A stretch of 39,551 nucleotides of DNA from an uncultured bacterium (GTDB lineage Bacteria; Cyanobacteriota; Vampirovibrionia; Gastranaerophilales; Gastranaerophilaceae). This document shows positions 8,201-15,125 of this stretch, piece by piece. The notes beneath the pieces were generated by a model. The model did not search any database, was not told where the DNA came from, and was given only the letters and a program-made list of their open reading frames with translations. The number at the start of each line of letters is the position of its first letter. Position 1 is the first letter of the stretch. Position numbers and translations under genes: made by a program. Where the stretch lies: positions 1-39,551 of the forward strand of contig URHD01000009.1 of assembly GCA_900547585.1 (NCBI GenBank). The letters are read 5' to 3'.

Positions 8201-8992
8201 ATGAAAATATTAATCTCAAACGACGACGGCATAGTTGCAAACGGCATTAGAGCACTGACAGAAGCACTAAGTCAGGAACACGATGTTTATGTAATAGCGC
8301 CCGACCGCGAAAGAAGCGCTGCGGGGCATTCATTGACTCTCCATACGCCTTTGAGGGTGGAAGAATTGGAGCCAAAATTCGGCGCAAAACGCAACTGGGT
8401 TACGACAGGCACGCCCGGTGACTGTGTAAAAATCGGTTTGAGTGCGATTTTGAGCGAGGATGAAAAGCCGGATTTGGTTTTATCAGGCATAAACCATGGC
8501 CCGAACCTCGGAGCGGATATTCTCTATTCTGGAACTGTCAGCTGCGCTCTTGAGGGAGCTATGCTCGGTTATCCGGCAATTGCAACATCGCTTGCGGGGC
8601 TGCATTCAGAGCTTGAGGATTTCAAATTTGCCGCAGAGTTCATGTGCAAGTTTTTACCAAAAATTAAAGAAATAAACTTTCCGCAAAAGAGCATTTTAAA
8701 CATAAATTTCCCGTCTTTGGGCGCTGATGACATTGCCGGCGTCGCAATCACAAAGCTCGGAACAAGAATGTTCACCAGCAACTATGAAAAACGTGTTGAC
8801 CCCCGCGGCAAGGTTTATTACTGGCTTGCAGGCGAATTAATCGAATACGACGAAAACGACGGAACCGACATAAACGCGCTTCGCATGAACAAAATCTCAA
8901 TCACGCCCATAACCTTTGAAATGACGCACAAAAGTATCATGGCTGACCTCGAAAAAGCCTTCTGCAAAGACGGCAAGTGCGATTGGTTTTGA
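8201..8992 (+). CDS. surE: 5'/3'-nucleotidase SurE
   Basis: The 263-residue protein is a SurE-type survival protein, a metal-dependent nucleoside monophosphate phosphatase. The N-terminus M-K-I-L-I-S-N-D-D-G holds the metal-binding Asp pair. V-I-A-P-D-R-E-R-S-A-A-G-H-S-L-T follows, and the Asn-containing segment L-S-G-I-N-H-G-P-N-L-G is the other signature. AGGAG lies 5 nt before the ATG at 8201; a longer in-frame start at 8162 lacks this. The short gap after pyrG allows co-transcription. A repeat with a hairpin begins right after the stop. Confidence 0.95.
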   Translation: MKILISNDDGIVANGIRALTEALSQEHDVYVIAPDRERSAAGHSLTLHTPLRVEELEPKFGAKRNWVTTGTPGDCVKIGLSAILSEDEKPDLVLSGINHGPNLGADILYSGTVSCALEGAMLGYPAIATSLAGLHSELEDFKFAAEFMCKFLPKIKEINFPQKSILNINFPSLGADDIAGVAITKLGTRMFTSNYEKRVDPRGKVYYWLAGELIEYDENDGTDINALRMNKISITPITFEMTHKSIMADLEKAFCKDGKCDWF

Positions 8993-9075
8993 TTTTTTAT
9001 ATAGGGCGAAAGCCTGGTTCGGCTTTGGCACGGTTGTAGCGGTTGTTTAGGGGTACAGCCCCGTCACACGATAGA
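8993..9075 (+). repeat. Intergenic repeat family C, copy 1
   Basis: The segment begins with a T-rich run and TATATAGGGCG, and ends in a GGGG-x3-4-GCCCC hairpin followed by GTCACACGAT. The same order recurs at 23483-23562 after rnpB. Both copies lie immediately 3' of a gene and start with a U-tract, so the family may sit at or supply transcript ends. Confidence 0.65.
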
Positions 9076-9082
9076 TAGTGAG

Positions 9083-9106
9083 TAGGTTGGGGTTTCTACC
9101 CCAACA
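9083..9106. repeat. Hairpin repeat family B, copy 1
   Basis: TTGGGG and CCCCAA arms flank a short TTTCTA loop, with GTAGG on one side and CAGC on the other. Matching hairpins lie at 25449-25473, 25490-25519 and 26699-26726. They are REP-like dispersed palindromes with no coding content. Confidence 0.7.
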
Positions 9107-9202
9107 GCATTCAGCGAGGGAGAATAATTAAGAATAAAATAGCAATTTTTTTTATTTTCATGTTTTGTAAGAGTAAAATTTACAAAATAAGGAAGAAAAA
9201 AA

Positions 9203-9562
9203 ATGAGCACCTCTCTCAAAAATGCCCAACTTGTTAAAAAAATCCCCGGCGTATCAGAAACTTACATAAAAAAACTTAAAACCTCAGAAATCTTGGTTAA
9301 AAAGAATCCTAAAGGAGAATCAGTTTCTGAATTAAGAAAATACAATGACGGCAGATACAGATTTGTAGAGTTCAAAGATGGAAAACCGGCGTTCAGCATT
9401 GAAAATGACCCCGAAATCGGTGCAAGACACTATTATAAAGTCGGCGCAAAGGGTGTAAAAACCAAGGAAAAAACCTTATACAACGGCTTGAAAGGAATTT
9501 TCAACTGGTACATGGACTTTTATAACGAAGCGGGCCAAAGAATCAAACAGATTATAAGATAA
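9203..9562 (+). CDS. Small basic protein of unknown function
   Basis: The 119-residue product is soluble and Lys-rich, with no signal peptide. I do not recognise it. It has a beta-rich middle (R-Y-R-F-V-E-F-K-D-G-K-P-A-F-S-I-E) and a C-terminal Y-N-G-L-K-G-I-F-N-W-Y-M-D-F-Y-N. The G-V-S-E-T-Y-I-K-K-L near residue 16 is helical. An AAGGAAG ribosome site precedes the ATG, with TAAAAT about 30 nt upstream as a possible -10. Its stop codon abuts, with no gap, the stop of the convergent gene on the other strand. Confidence 0.6.
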   Translation: MSTSLKNAQLVKKIPGVSETYIKKLKTSEILVKKNPKGESVSELRKYNDGRYRFVEFKDGKPAFSIENDPEIGARHYYKVGAKGVKTKEKTLYNGLKGIFNWYMDFYNEAGQRIKQIIR

Positions 9563-10780
9563 TCATTTTGAAAACGCCTGGAATTCTTTTATAAAATCGT
9601 CCAAAACCGCACATATCCTGTCACCATCGAGCTCTTTCAGCCCGAAACTGGTTTTGCGCCTGCGCGTTTCAAACCCGTTATCATGCGTTATATCAATATT
9701 TATGGCAGCATAGGCAGGATAAGTTACGCGGAACATGCTCTTACAATTTTCGTTTGTTAGCGAAAAAATGCTCTCGTTTTCGTCAATTTTCTGGTTTACG
9801 CTGGTTTTAAACAGCTTTTCTTCAATAATTTTCTGCGTTCTGTAAAAAACAGGCGAAACTTCGCTTTCGTATTTTTTCAGGAAGTTTTGCTTGAAAGAAT
9901 TGAAGTTTTTGTAAGATTCGTTGGTTTCTTCGGATTTTCGGGCGGTGATTTGCGAATAAATTACAAACGAATTCTCTTTTAAAAGCGCGTCAGAGAGTGC
10001 TTTGTTGGCATTTTCTTCCATCTGGTCAAAAGAACTGCTTTGATAAATTCCGGCACTGATGGAAACGTCGTCGGGAAGCTTCTTTTCGATTTTTTTGAGA
10101 ATTTTAACCACAATCCCCGCACTCGTGTCAGGGAACCAGATATAAAGTTTGAAATCCCCTGAAAAACCTAATATATCCGTTTTTCTAAGGCATTTTTTTG
10201 CTGTTCTGGCAAGGATTTCCGGCGTAAGCTTAGCACGCGATGCCACATCCGGTGCAACTACCGCCAGCGTTCCTGATGAACGTTTGCTTTCTTCTTTAAG
10301 GATTGTGTAGGTGTAATTTTTTGTGTAAATTCCGGTTTTTTTGTCGAGAATATTCAAATTTGAAAGGATTTGTGTTTTTTTGCGTGCCGCCTGAATGTTG
10401 CCTTTTTTGCGAAAAGCCCACAAAACGCGCACCGTAAACTCCGAATCTGTCGCAGAAAAGGTCAAAAAGTCAGTAATTCCGCCTTCAAAAGCCAAACACA
10501 AAAGCTCCTCGTCAACCTTTTCAAAAATCAATATAATCGAGCTGCAATCCAGCGCCGGCGTGGCTTTTACTTTTTTCAAAAACTCAAAAAATTCATTCTG
10601 ATTGAACCTTATGTCATAAAAAATTACCTGCGGGGTGTGCAATTTTACGTTTTCGTAGCAGTTTTCGTACCCGATATGCACAAATTTGTCCGCAGCACGG
10701 GAAAACATCAGCTTTTCTCTGACGAACGCAGCTGCTTTTTCACTTTTTGAAATAAAAAATACGGAATTTTCGGGTTTCAT
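9563..10780 (-). CDS. Degenerate receiver-GGDEF regulator
   Basis: The 405-residue protein starts with a receiver-like domain (about 1-125): Asp56 in V-I-F-Y-D-I-R is in the phospho-acceptor position, but the conserved Lys is replaced in F-L-T-F-S-A. A GGDEF-like domain follows (about 143-275), with D-K-K-T-G-I-Y-T-K matching the usual D-x-L-T-x-L-x-N-R, and R-K-T-D then S-G-D-F-K (207-211) in place of G-G-D-E-F. The catalytic Glu is Lys, so cyclic-di-GMP synthesis is unlikely. The last 125 residues match nothing I know. It is probably a non-catalytic sensor or binding protein. There is no clear ribosome site before the ATG, but an AT-rich GATAAAAT box lies close upstream. Confidence 0.75.
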   Translation of the reverse strand: MKPENSVFFISKSEKAAAFVREKLMFSRAADKFVHIGYENCYENVKLHTPQVIFYDIRFNQNEFFEFLKKVKATPALDCSSIILIFEKVDEELLCLAFEGGITDFLTFSATDSEFTVRVLWAFRKKGNIQAARKKTQILSNLNILDKKTGIYTKNYTYTILKEESKRSSGTLAVVAPDVASRAKLTPEILARTAKKCLRKTDILGFSGDFKLYIWFPDTSAGIVVKILKKIEKKLPDDVSISAGIYQSSSFDQMEENANKALSDALLKENSFVIYSQITARKSEETNESYKNFNSFKQNFLKKYESEVSPVFYRTQKIIEEKLFKTSVNQKIDENESIFSLTNENCKSMFRVTYPAYAAINIDITHDNGFETRRRKTSFGLKELDGDRICAVLDDFIKEFQAFSK

Positions 10781-10838
10781 ATTGTTATTTTATCGCAAAA
10801 GTAATTGTTTGAGCGTTAAAAGTCAAAGTGGTTTATTT

Positions 10839-10916
10839 GGAGTGACTATGGAGGAGGGCTTTAAAAGTCTGCGAATCATACATTTTACGCGAAATGCCCG
10901 GGGGAATCGGAACGGA
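10839..10916 (-). other. Third copy of the structured core, without inverted arms
   Basis: This 78-nt segment matches, in reverse orientation, the cores at 29771-29847 and 29922-29999. It shares the CCGTTCCGATTCC end, a CCCGGGCATT-type inner arm, and CCTCC-CCATAGTCACT at the other end. Unlike those copies its flanks are not complementary to each other. It lies in the 176-bp gap between the receiver-GGDEF gene and the metallophosphoesterase gene. It could be a decayed or non-inserted form of the element. Confidence 0.7.
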
Positions 10917-10941
10917 AAGGAGAAATCTCCCTATTCTTACG

Positions 10942-10979
10942 CAAAAACAAAATTACCTACTGCGGATACCGCGAAGTAG
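10942..10979 (-). terminator. Probable terminator of the metallophosphoesterase gene
   Basis: On the minus strand CTACT...AGTAG encloses GCGG-TAT-CCGC, followed by a T-rich tail (TAATTTTGTTTTT). The stem overlaps the stop codon. Confidence 0.5.
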
Positions 10980-11703
10980 CACAAATCAACATTTGCGCAA
11001 GCTTATCCGCGCCCTCAAATTCCCTTTGTTTCAAAATTTCCGCTGCAGCCTGAACATCATAGGGTACAAGTCTATGACTGATTTCAAAAGCCCCATCATT
11101 TACTTCAAGAATCACAAAACAAGACTTCGGCTCCTGCGAAAAGGGGCGTCCAACACTTCCAACATTCACAACTGTCTGTTTTGTGTTTGTTTGATAACCG
11201 CACGGAACGTGGGTATGACCGCAAAAAATCAAATCCGCTTTAGTGGGCGCAATCATTTCTTCCACTTCTTCAATGGTCAAATCCGGAAAAATATTTTCGT
11301 TATTTTTTCTTGGTGAACCATGTACGAGCAGGATTTTAACCCCATCAATTTCGAGCTCTCTTTGGACGGGGAGCCCCCTTAAAAACTCTTTTTGCACCTC
11401 CGAAACCTCAACAGCATCGCATTCTAAGGCATGTGCCATGACCGGATTGTTTTCTTCGAGCACGTGGAGCATTTGATTATCACAATTTGCAATCATCTCA
11501 TCGGTATTACCTTGAATAAGCACAAAATCGCACTCTTTCATCAAATCACGAATTTTATCAATAGTCTTTGACGGCTCGGGCCCTGCCATTGCCAAATCAC
11601 CGAGGCAAAAGATTTTTTCGCATTTTTCCTGCTTTATTTCTTTTAAAACAGCGCCCAGCGCCTGCATGTTGCCGTGAATATCCGAAATTACCGCGATTTT
11701 CAT
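10957..11703 (-). CDS. YfcE/MJ0936-type metallophosphoesterase
   Basis: A 248-residue calcineurin-like phosphoesterase. The ordered metal motifs are all present: S-D-I-H-G-N (D8, H10), C-L-G-D-L-A-M-A-G-P, Q-G-N-T-D-E, L-V-H-G-S-P and C-G-H-T-H-V-P. Members of this branch hydrolyse phosphodiesters; the true substrate cannot be read from sequence. I chose the ATG at 11703 because AAGGAG lies upstream at good spacing and the protein then begins M-K-I-A-V-I-S-D. A longer in-frame start at 11736 would run over that site. It is divergent from the serpin-like gene, with an AT-rich 80-bp intergenic region between them. Confidence 0.88.
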   Translation of the reverse strand: MKIAVISDIHGNMQALGAVLKEIKQEKCEKIFCLGDLAMAGPEPSKTIDKIRDLMKECDFVLIQGNTDEMIANCDNQMLHVLEENNPVMAHALECDAVEVSEVQKEFLRGLPVQRELEIDGVKILLVHGSPRKNNENIFPDLTIEEVEEMIAPTKADLIFCGHTHVPCGYQTNTKQTVVNVGSVGRPFSQEPKSCFVILEVNDGAFEISHRLVPYDVQAAAEILKQREFEGADKLAQMLICATSRYPQ

Positions 11704-11748
11704 ATAAAAAACTCCTTTTTTATAATATTTTATCACGGGAATTTAGGT

Positions 11749-11754
11749 TATAAT
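11749..11754 (+). promoter_or_regulatory. -10 box for the serpin-like operon
   Basis: A perfect TATAAT lies 30 nt before the ATG at 11784, with AGAGGAG as ribosome site. The -35 region is AT-rich without a good match. The opposite strand carries TAAAATATTATA for the divergent gene. Confidence 0.5.
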
Positions 11755-11783
11755 ATATTAATAAAAATCAAAGAGGAGAAACC

Positions 11784-12776
11784 ATGAACAAATTTTTTAA
11801 ACTTCTTGCGCCCGTGCTGCTGATTTTCGCTGTTTTAGCGGGTTTTAACTTTTCAAAAGTGAGCGCAAAAGCGCCGGAAGATATGTGGTGCGGCACTTTT
11901 CAGCTTGTCTGGAACGAATTGATGGATAAAATCGTCAAAGGTCCGGTTGAATTCATCGGTGGAAACCCGCCCATAGCAAACGAACTTAACAAACAGAACT
12001 TCAAAAAAGACATGCTCTCCGACAAATCCTACTATGTTGTTCTCGGCAAAAAATCACCTGCTTTAAAAAGAAAAATCGAATGGAATATCTGGTGGAAATT
12101 CCGTGAAAAAAGCGATATTTTAGACAAATTCGACTGGGAAAAAACAAAAGACGCATATTTTATCTATGCAATGCTTGTGAAAAACTTTGAGTTCCCTACG
12201 CCCTTTAAAAAGCTGGCAGACGCTCCGTTCAACGGTTCTGTTGAAAAATACAAATTCTTCGGCGTAAAATCGAACGCACCTGAAAACCTCAAACAAAATA
12301 TCACTGTTCTTTTCTACAATTCACCCTCTGACTACGCTGTCAGCCTCAAAACCAAAAACAGCGAGGACGTAATCCTTTACAGAACCGATTCTGACAACAA
12401 TTTCACCACGCTTTACAAAGAAGTCCAATCAAAAACTAAAAAAGACGAAAAATTTGAGGACATTGACTCTTTGAAAGTGCCGTTTATCAAGGTTGATAAA
12501 GAATTCAGCTACGACGAACTCACAAACCGTGAAATCAAAAACACTGACCGCCTCTACATCGCCAAAGCAATCCAGACAATCAAATTCGACATGGATAACA
12601 AAGGCGGAAAACTCAAAAGCGAGGCAGCAATGGATATTATGAAAATGTCTATGCCGGTAAAACCCGCCCGCAGCTTTGATTTTGACAAAAAATTCTACCT
12701 GTTTATGAAAGAAAGCAGCAAATCTCAGCCGTATTTTGCACTCAAGGTCCAAAACGAGGATTATCTGGTGAAATAA
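11784..12776 (+). CDS. Exported serpin-like protein
   Basis: The 330-residue protein has a signal peptide (about residues 1-29). The C-terminal third follows the serpin order: V-P-F-I-K-V-D-K-E-F-S-Y-D-E-L, then an L-Y-I-A-K-A strand, I-K-F-D-M-D-N-K-G-G-K-L-K-S-E-A-A (about 264-282) at the hinge, a short possible reactive loop, and F-D-F-D-K-K-F-Y-L-F-M at the closing strand (about 298-308). The middle Y-F-I-Y-A-M-L-V-K-N-F-E-F-P-T-P-F resembles the serpin N-A-x-Y-F-K-G-x-W strand. It is shorter than typical serpins, so inhibition of a protease is a hypothesis. Its stop codon overlaps the next gene's start by one base. Confidence 0.6.
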   Translation: MNKFFKLLAPVLLIFAVLAGFNFSKVSAKAPEDMWCGTFQLVWNELMDKIVKGPVEFIGGNPPIANELNKQNFKKDMLSDKSYYVVLGKKSPALKRKIEWNIWWKFREKSDILDKFDWEKTKDAYFIYAMLVKNFEFPTPFKKLADAPFNGSVEKYKFFGVKSNAPENLKQNITVLFYNSPSDYAVSLKTKNSEDVILYRTDSDNNFTTLYKEVQSKTKKDEKFEDIDSLKVPFIKVDKEFSYDELTNREIKNTDRLYIAKAIQTIKFDMDNKGGKLKSEAAMDIMKMSMPVKPARSFDFDKKFYLFMKESSKSQPYFALKVQNEDYLVK

Positions 12777-13234
12777 TGAAGAAAATCGCTGCTCTGGCAA
12801 TATTTTTCATAATGTTTTGCGTTTCCTCTCCTTTTTCATACGGGGAGGAGGCTCAAATCCCTGTGTGGGAAGAATTTTGCCCGAAAGAATTTCTTAATGC
12901 AAAAATCCTTACCCGCGAAGAATACTGCGCAAAATTCCCCTCCCTCCTGCCCCCGTTGAACTCCACAATCAAGGAATACAACGAAACTGTCCAATACTGG
13001 CTCGATAGAAAAGTGCATTTTGACGAATATTTGAAGACCTGCAGCGCACTGCCTGAAAAAGCAAGGGGCGTGTGCTATTCAAAGCTTGAAGAATCGCAAA
13101 TTGCAGAGAATAAAAGCTGGAAAAATCGTGAAAAAACGAGGCAGAAAAAGGATAGTGAGAACGCAAACCGCTTGAGAACCAACGAAATGCAACGTTTAAA
13201 TAATCAAATGCGGCAGTTTAATCCGATGTATTAA
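12776..13234 (+). CDS. Small exported protein with four cysteines
   Basis: A 152-residue protein has a signal peptide (about residues 1-23, cut before E-E-A-Q). The mature part carries four cysteines (in E-F-C-P, E-E-Y-C-A, K-T-C-S and G-V-C-Y), which could form two disulfides outside the cytoplasm. The C-terminal 50 residues are charged and helical. It overlaps the serpin-like gene by one base (TAATG), so translation is coupled and the two products probably work together. Family unknown. The uvrC gene converges on it 53 bp downstream. Confidence 0.68.
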   Translation: MKKIAALAIFFIMFCVSSPFSYGEEAQIPVWEEFCPKEFLNAKILTREEYCAKFPSLLPPLNSTIKEYNETVQYWLDRKVHFDEYLKTCSALPEKARGVCYSKLEESQIAENKSWKNREKTRQKKDSENANRLRTNEMQRLNNQMRQFNPMY

Positions 13235-13287
13235 ACTAAACTGTCATACTTTGTCAATCAAGTTCAGGGGGACAGTCTAATGAAATC

Positions 13288-15120
13288 CTACTTTTGAACA
13301 CCCTTTTCATTAAAAAACCTATAGACCGCATTAGCAGCGCGTTTTCCGATTTTTACGGCTAGTTCTTCAGCGGAGGTTTGCGAGATTTTTCGTACATTTT
13401 TGAACTCATGCAGCAAAATATCTCGATTTTTCGCTGAAAGCCCCTTGATTTCGTCCAGAATCGACTTTGTAGCGCTTTTCTGGCGCAGGTTCCGGTGGTA
13501 CGTGATGGCAAAACGGTGCGCCTCGTCCCTTATCCGCTGGAAAAAGTATAGCGCAGGCGAATTTATCGGAAAAATGACAGGTTGTGATTGATGGGGCTTG
13601 AAAACCTCCTCGAGCCGCTTTGCCAGCGAAACAACGTCTTGATTCTCCATCCCTATTTTCTCAAAAACTTCCATAACCGAGGACAGTTGCCCTTTTCCGC
13701 CGTCAATAATGATTAAATCAGGCATTGGGAGCGTTTCTGACAGTTTGCCCGTGTAGCGGCGCTCCACAACCTCTTTCATGGACTGAAAATCATCCGGCTT
13801 TGATTCTGTAGAGCGAACTTTGAACTTGCGGTATTTGGATTTTTTCGGCATGCCGTTTTCAAAAGTCACCATTGAAGCGACCGTGTTTGTTCCTTGAATA
13901 TGAGAAATATCAAAACATTCCACGATGTAGGGGAATTTTTTCAAGCCCAGTTTTTCCTGAATGTAGGAGCCTACCTCGTTGTAATCGCGCTGGATTTCGG
14001 TCAATTTTTCGAGTTTGATTTTTTCAAAGAAGAATTTTGCGTTTTTGCAGGCAAGATTTATCAGCTCAAGGTTTCGTTTTGTCGGTCTGCTGTCGAATTT
14101 GACATTTTTGCCGGTTTTTTGCGAAAGCCATTTTGTGTAAAGCTCAATTTCATCCTTTTCCAGCAGGTCGGGAATCAGAATGACCGCAGGGATTTCCAAC
14201 TCTGAGCTCATAGCGTAGTATTCTTTTAAAAATGTCGATAAAACCTCATTTTCGCCTGAAAGTGCAAGGTTTGAGAACTGAAAATCTTTTTTATCAGTCA
14301 AACGCCCCTGACGAATCTGCAAAAGCGACACAACATGCAGATTTCCCTCGCAAAACAGGGCGATAATGTCCTGATTTATATTCGTATTCTCGGAAACGAC
14401 TTTCTGGCGCTCCATTGTTTTTTGTACGTCAAAATAACTGTCACGGTAGCGCGCAGCCTTTTCATAGTCCTGATTTGCAGCGTATTTTTCCATCTCGACG
14501 CGCAGACGGTTGATTAATTCCTGCTGTTTTCCGGTCAAAAACAGCTCAACGCCTTTTAAAATGTTTTTGTACTCCTCGGGCGTCACTAGCCGCTGGCATG
14601 GCGCAGAACAGCGCCCTATTTGATAATACAGGCATGGCCGGTCTTTGAATTTCGGGGTTTTGCATTGTTTTAGCGGAAAAAGTTTTTTCAAAAGATCGAG
14701 CGTCGAATACATTGCCCTCGAATCCGTGTATGGCCCGAAATATTTTCCCTTAATCTTGTTAACATTGGCTTTTCGGGTCACGATTATACGCGGATACTCT
14801 TCGTCCGTGATGACAAAGTACGGAAACTTCTTATCGTCCTTTAAAAGTACGTTGTACTTGGGTTTGTGCTTTTTTATGAGGTGGGATTCAAGAATCAGCG
14901 CCTCGACTTCGGTGTCCGTTATAATAAACTGGATTTTTCGGATTTGCGGAACCATAATTCGCAGTTTCGGCGAATCATGGTGCTTGTTAAAGTAGCTGTG
15001 GACGCGTTTTTTCAGGTTTTTTGCTTTTCCGACGTAAATAATTTCGCCGTTTTCGTCAAAAAACTGGTAAGAGCCGCTTAATTCGGGCAAAATCGACAAT
15101 GTCTGCTGAACTTCATCCAT
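13288..15120 (-). CDS. uvrC: Excinuclease ABC subunit C
   Basis: The 610-residue UvrC makes the dual incisions of nucleotide excision repair. The GIY-YIG nuclease domain comes first (G-S-Y-Q-F-F, I-I-Y-V-G-K-A-K-N-L-K-K-R-V), then the Cys cluster (C-x-C pattern around L-K-Q-C-K, R-P-C-L-Y-Y, G-R-C-S-A-P-C), the UVR helix (D-Y-E-K-A-A-R-Y-R-D), the RNase H-like C-terminal nuclease (C-F-D-I-S-H-I-Q-G, I-I-D-G-G-K-G-Q-L-S) and a helix-hairpin-helix end. I chose the ATG at 15120, 5 bp after the helicase stop, with AGAGGTGG upstream. A GTG at 15147 would overlap the helicase gene. The two repair genes form an operon. Confidence 0.95.
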   Translation of the reverse strand: MDEVQQTLSILPELSGSYQFFDENGEIIYVGKAKNLKKRVHSYFNKHHDSPKLRIMVPQIRKIQFIITDTEVEALILESHLIKKHKPKYNVLLKDDKKFPYFVITDEEYPRIIVTRKANVNKIKGKYFGPYTDSRAMYSTLDLLKKLFPLKQCKTPKFKDRPCLYYQIGRCSAPCQRLVTPEEYKNILKGVELFLTGKQQELINRLRVEMEKYAANQDYEKAARYRDSYFDVQKTMERQKVVSENTNINQDIIALFCEGNLHVVSLLQIRQGRLTDKKDFQFSNLALSGENEVLSTFLKEYYAMSSELEIPAVILIPDLLEKDEIELYTKWLSQKTGKNVKFDSRPTKRNLELINLACKNAKFFFEKIKLEKLTEIQRDYNEVGSYIQEKLGLKKFPYIVECFDISHIQGTNTVASMVTFENGMPKKSKYRKFKVRSTESKPDDFQSMKEVVERRYTGKLSETLPMPDLIIIDGGKGQLSSVMEVFEKIGMENQDVVSLAKRLEEVFKPHQSQPVIFPINSPALYFFQRIRDEAHRFAITYHRNLRQKSATKSILDEIKGLSAKNRDILLHEFKNVRKISQTSAEELAVKIGKRAANAVYRFFNEKGVQK

Positions 15121-15125
15121 GGACG

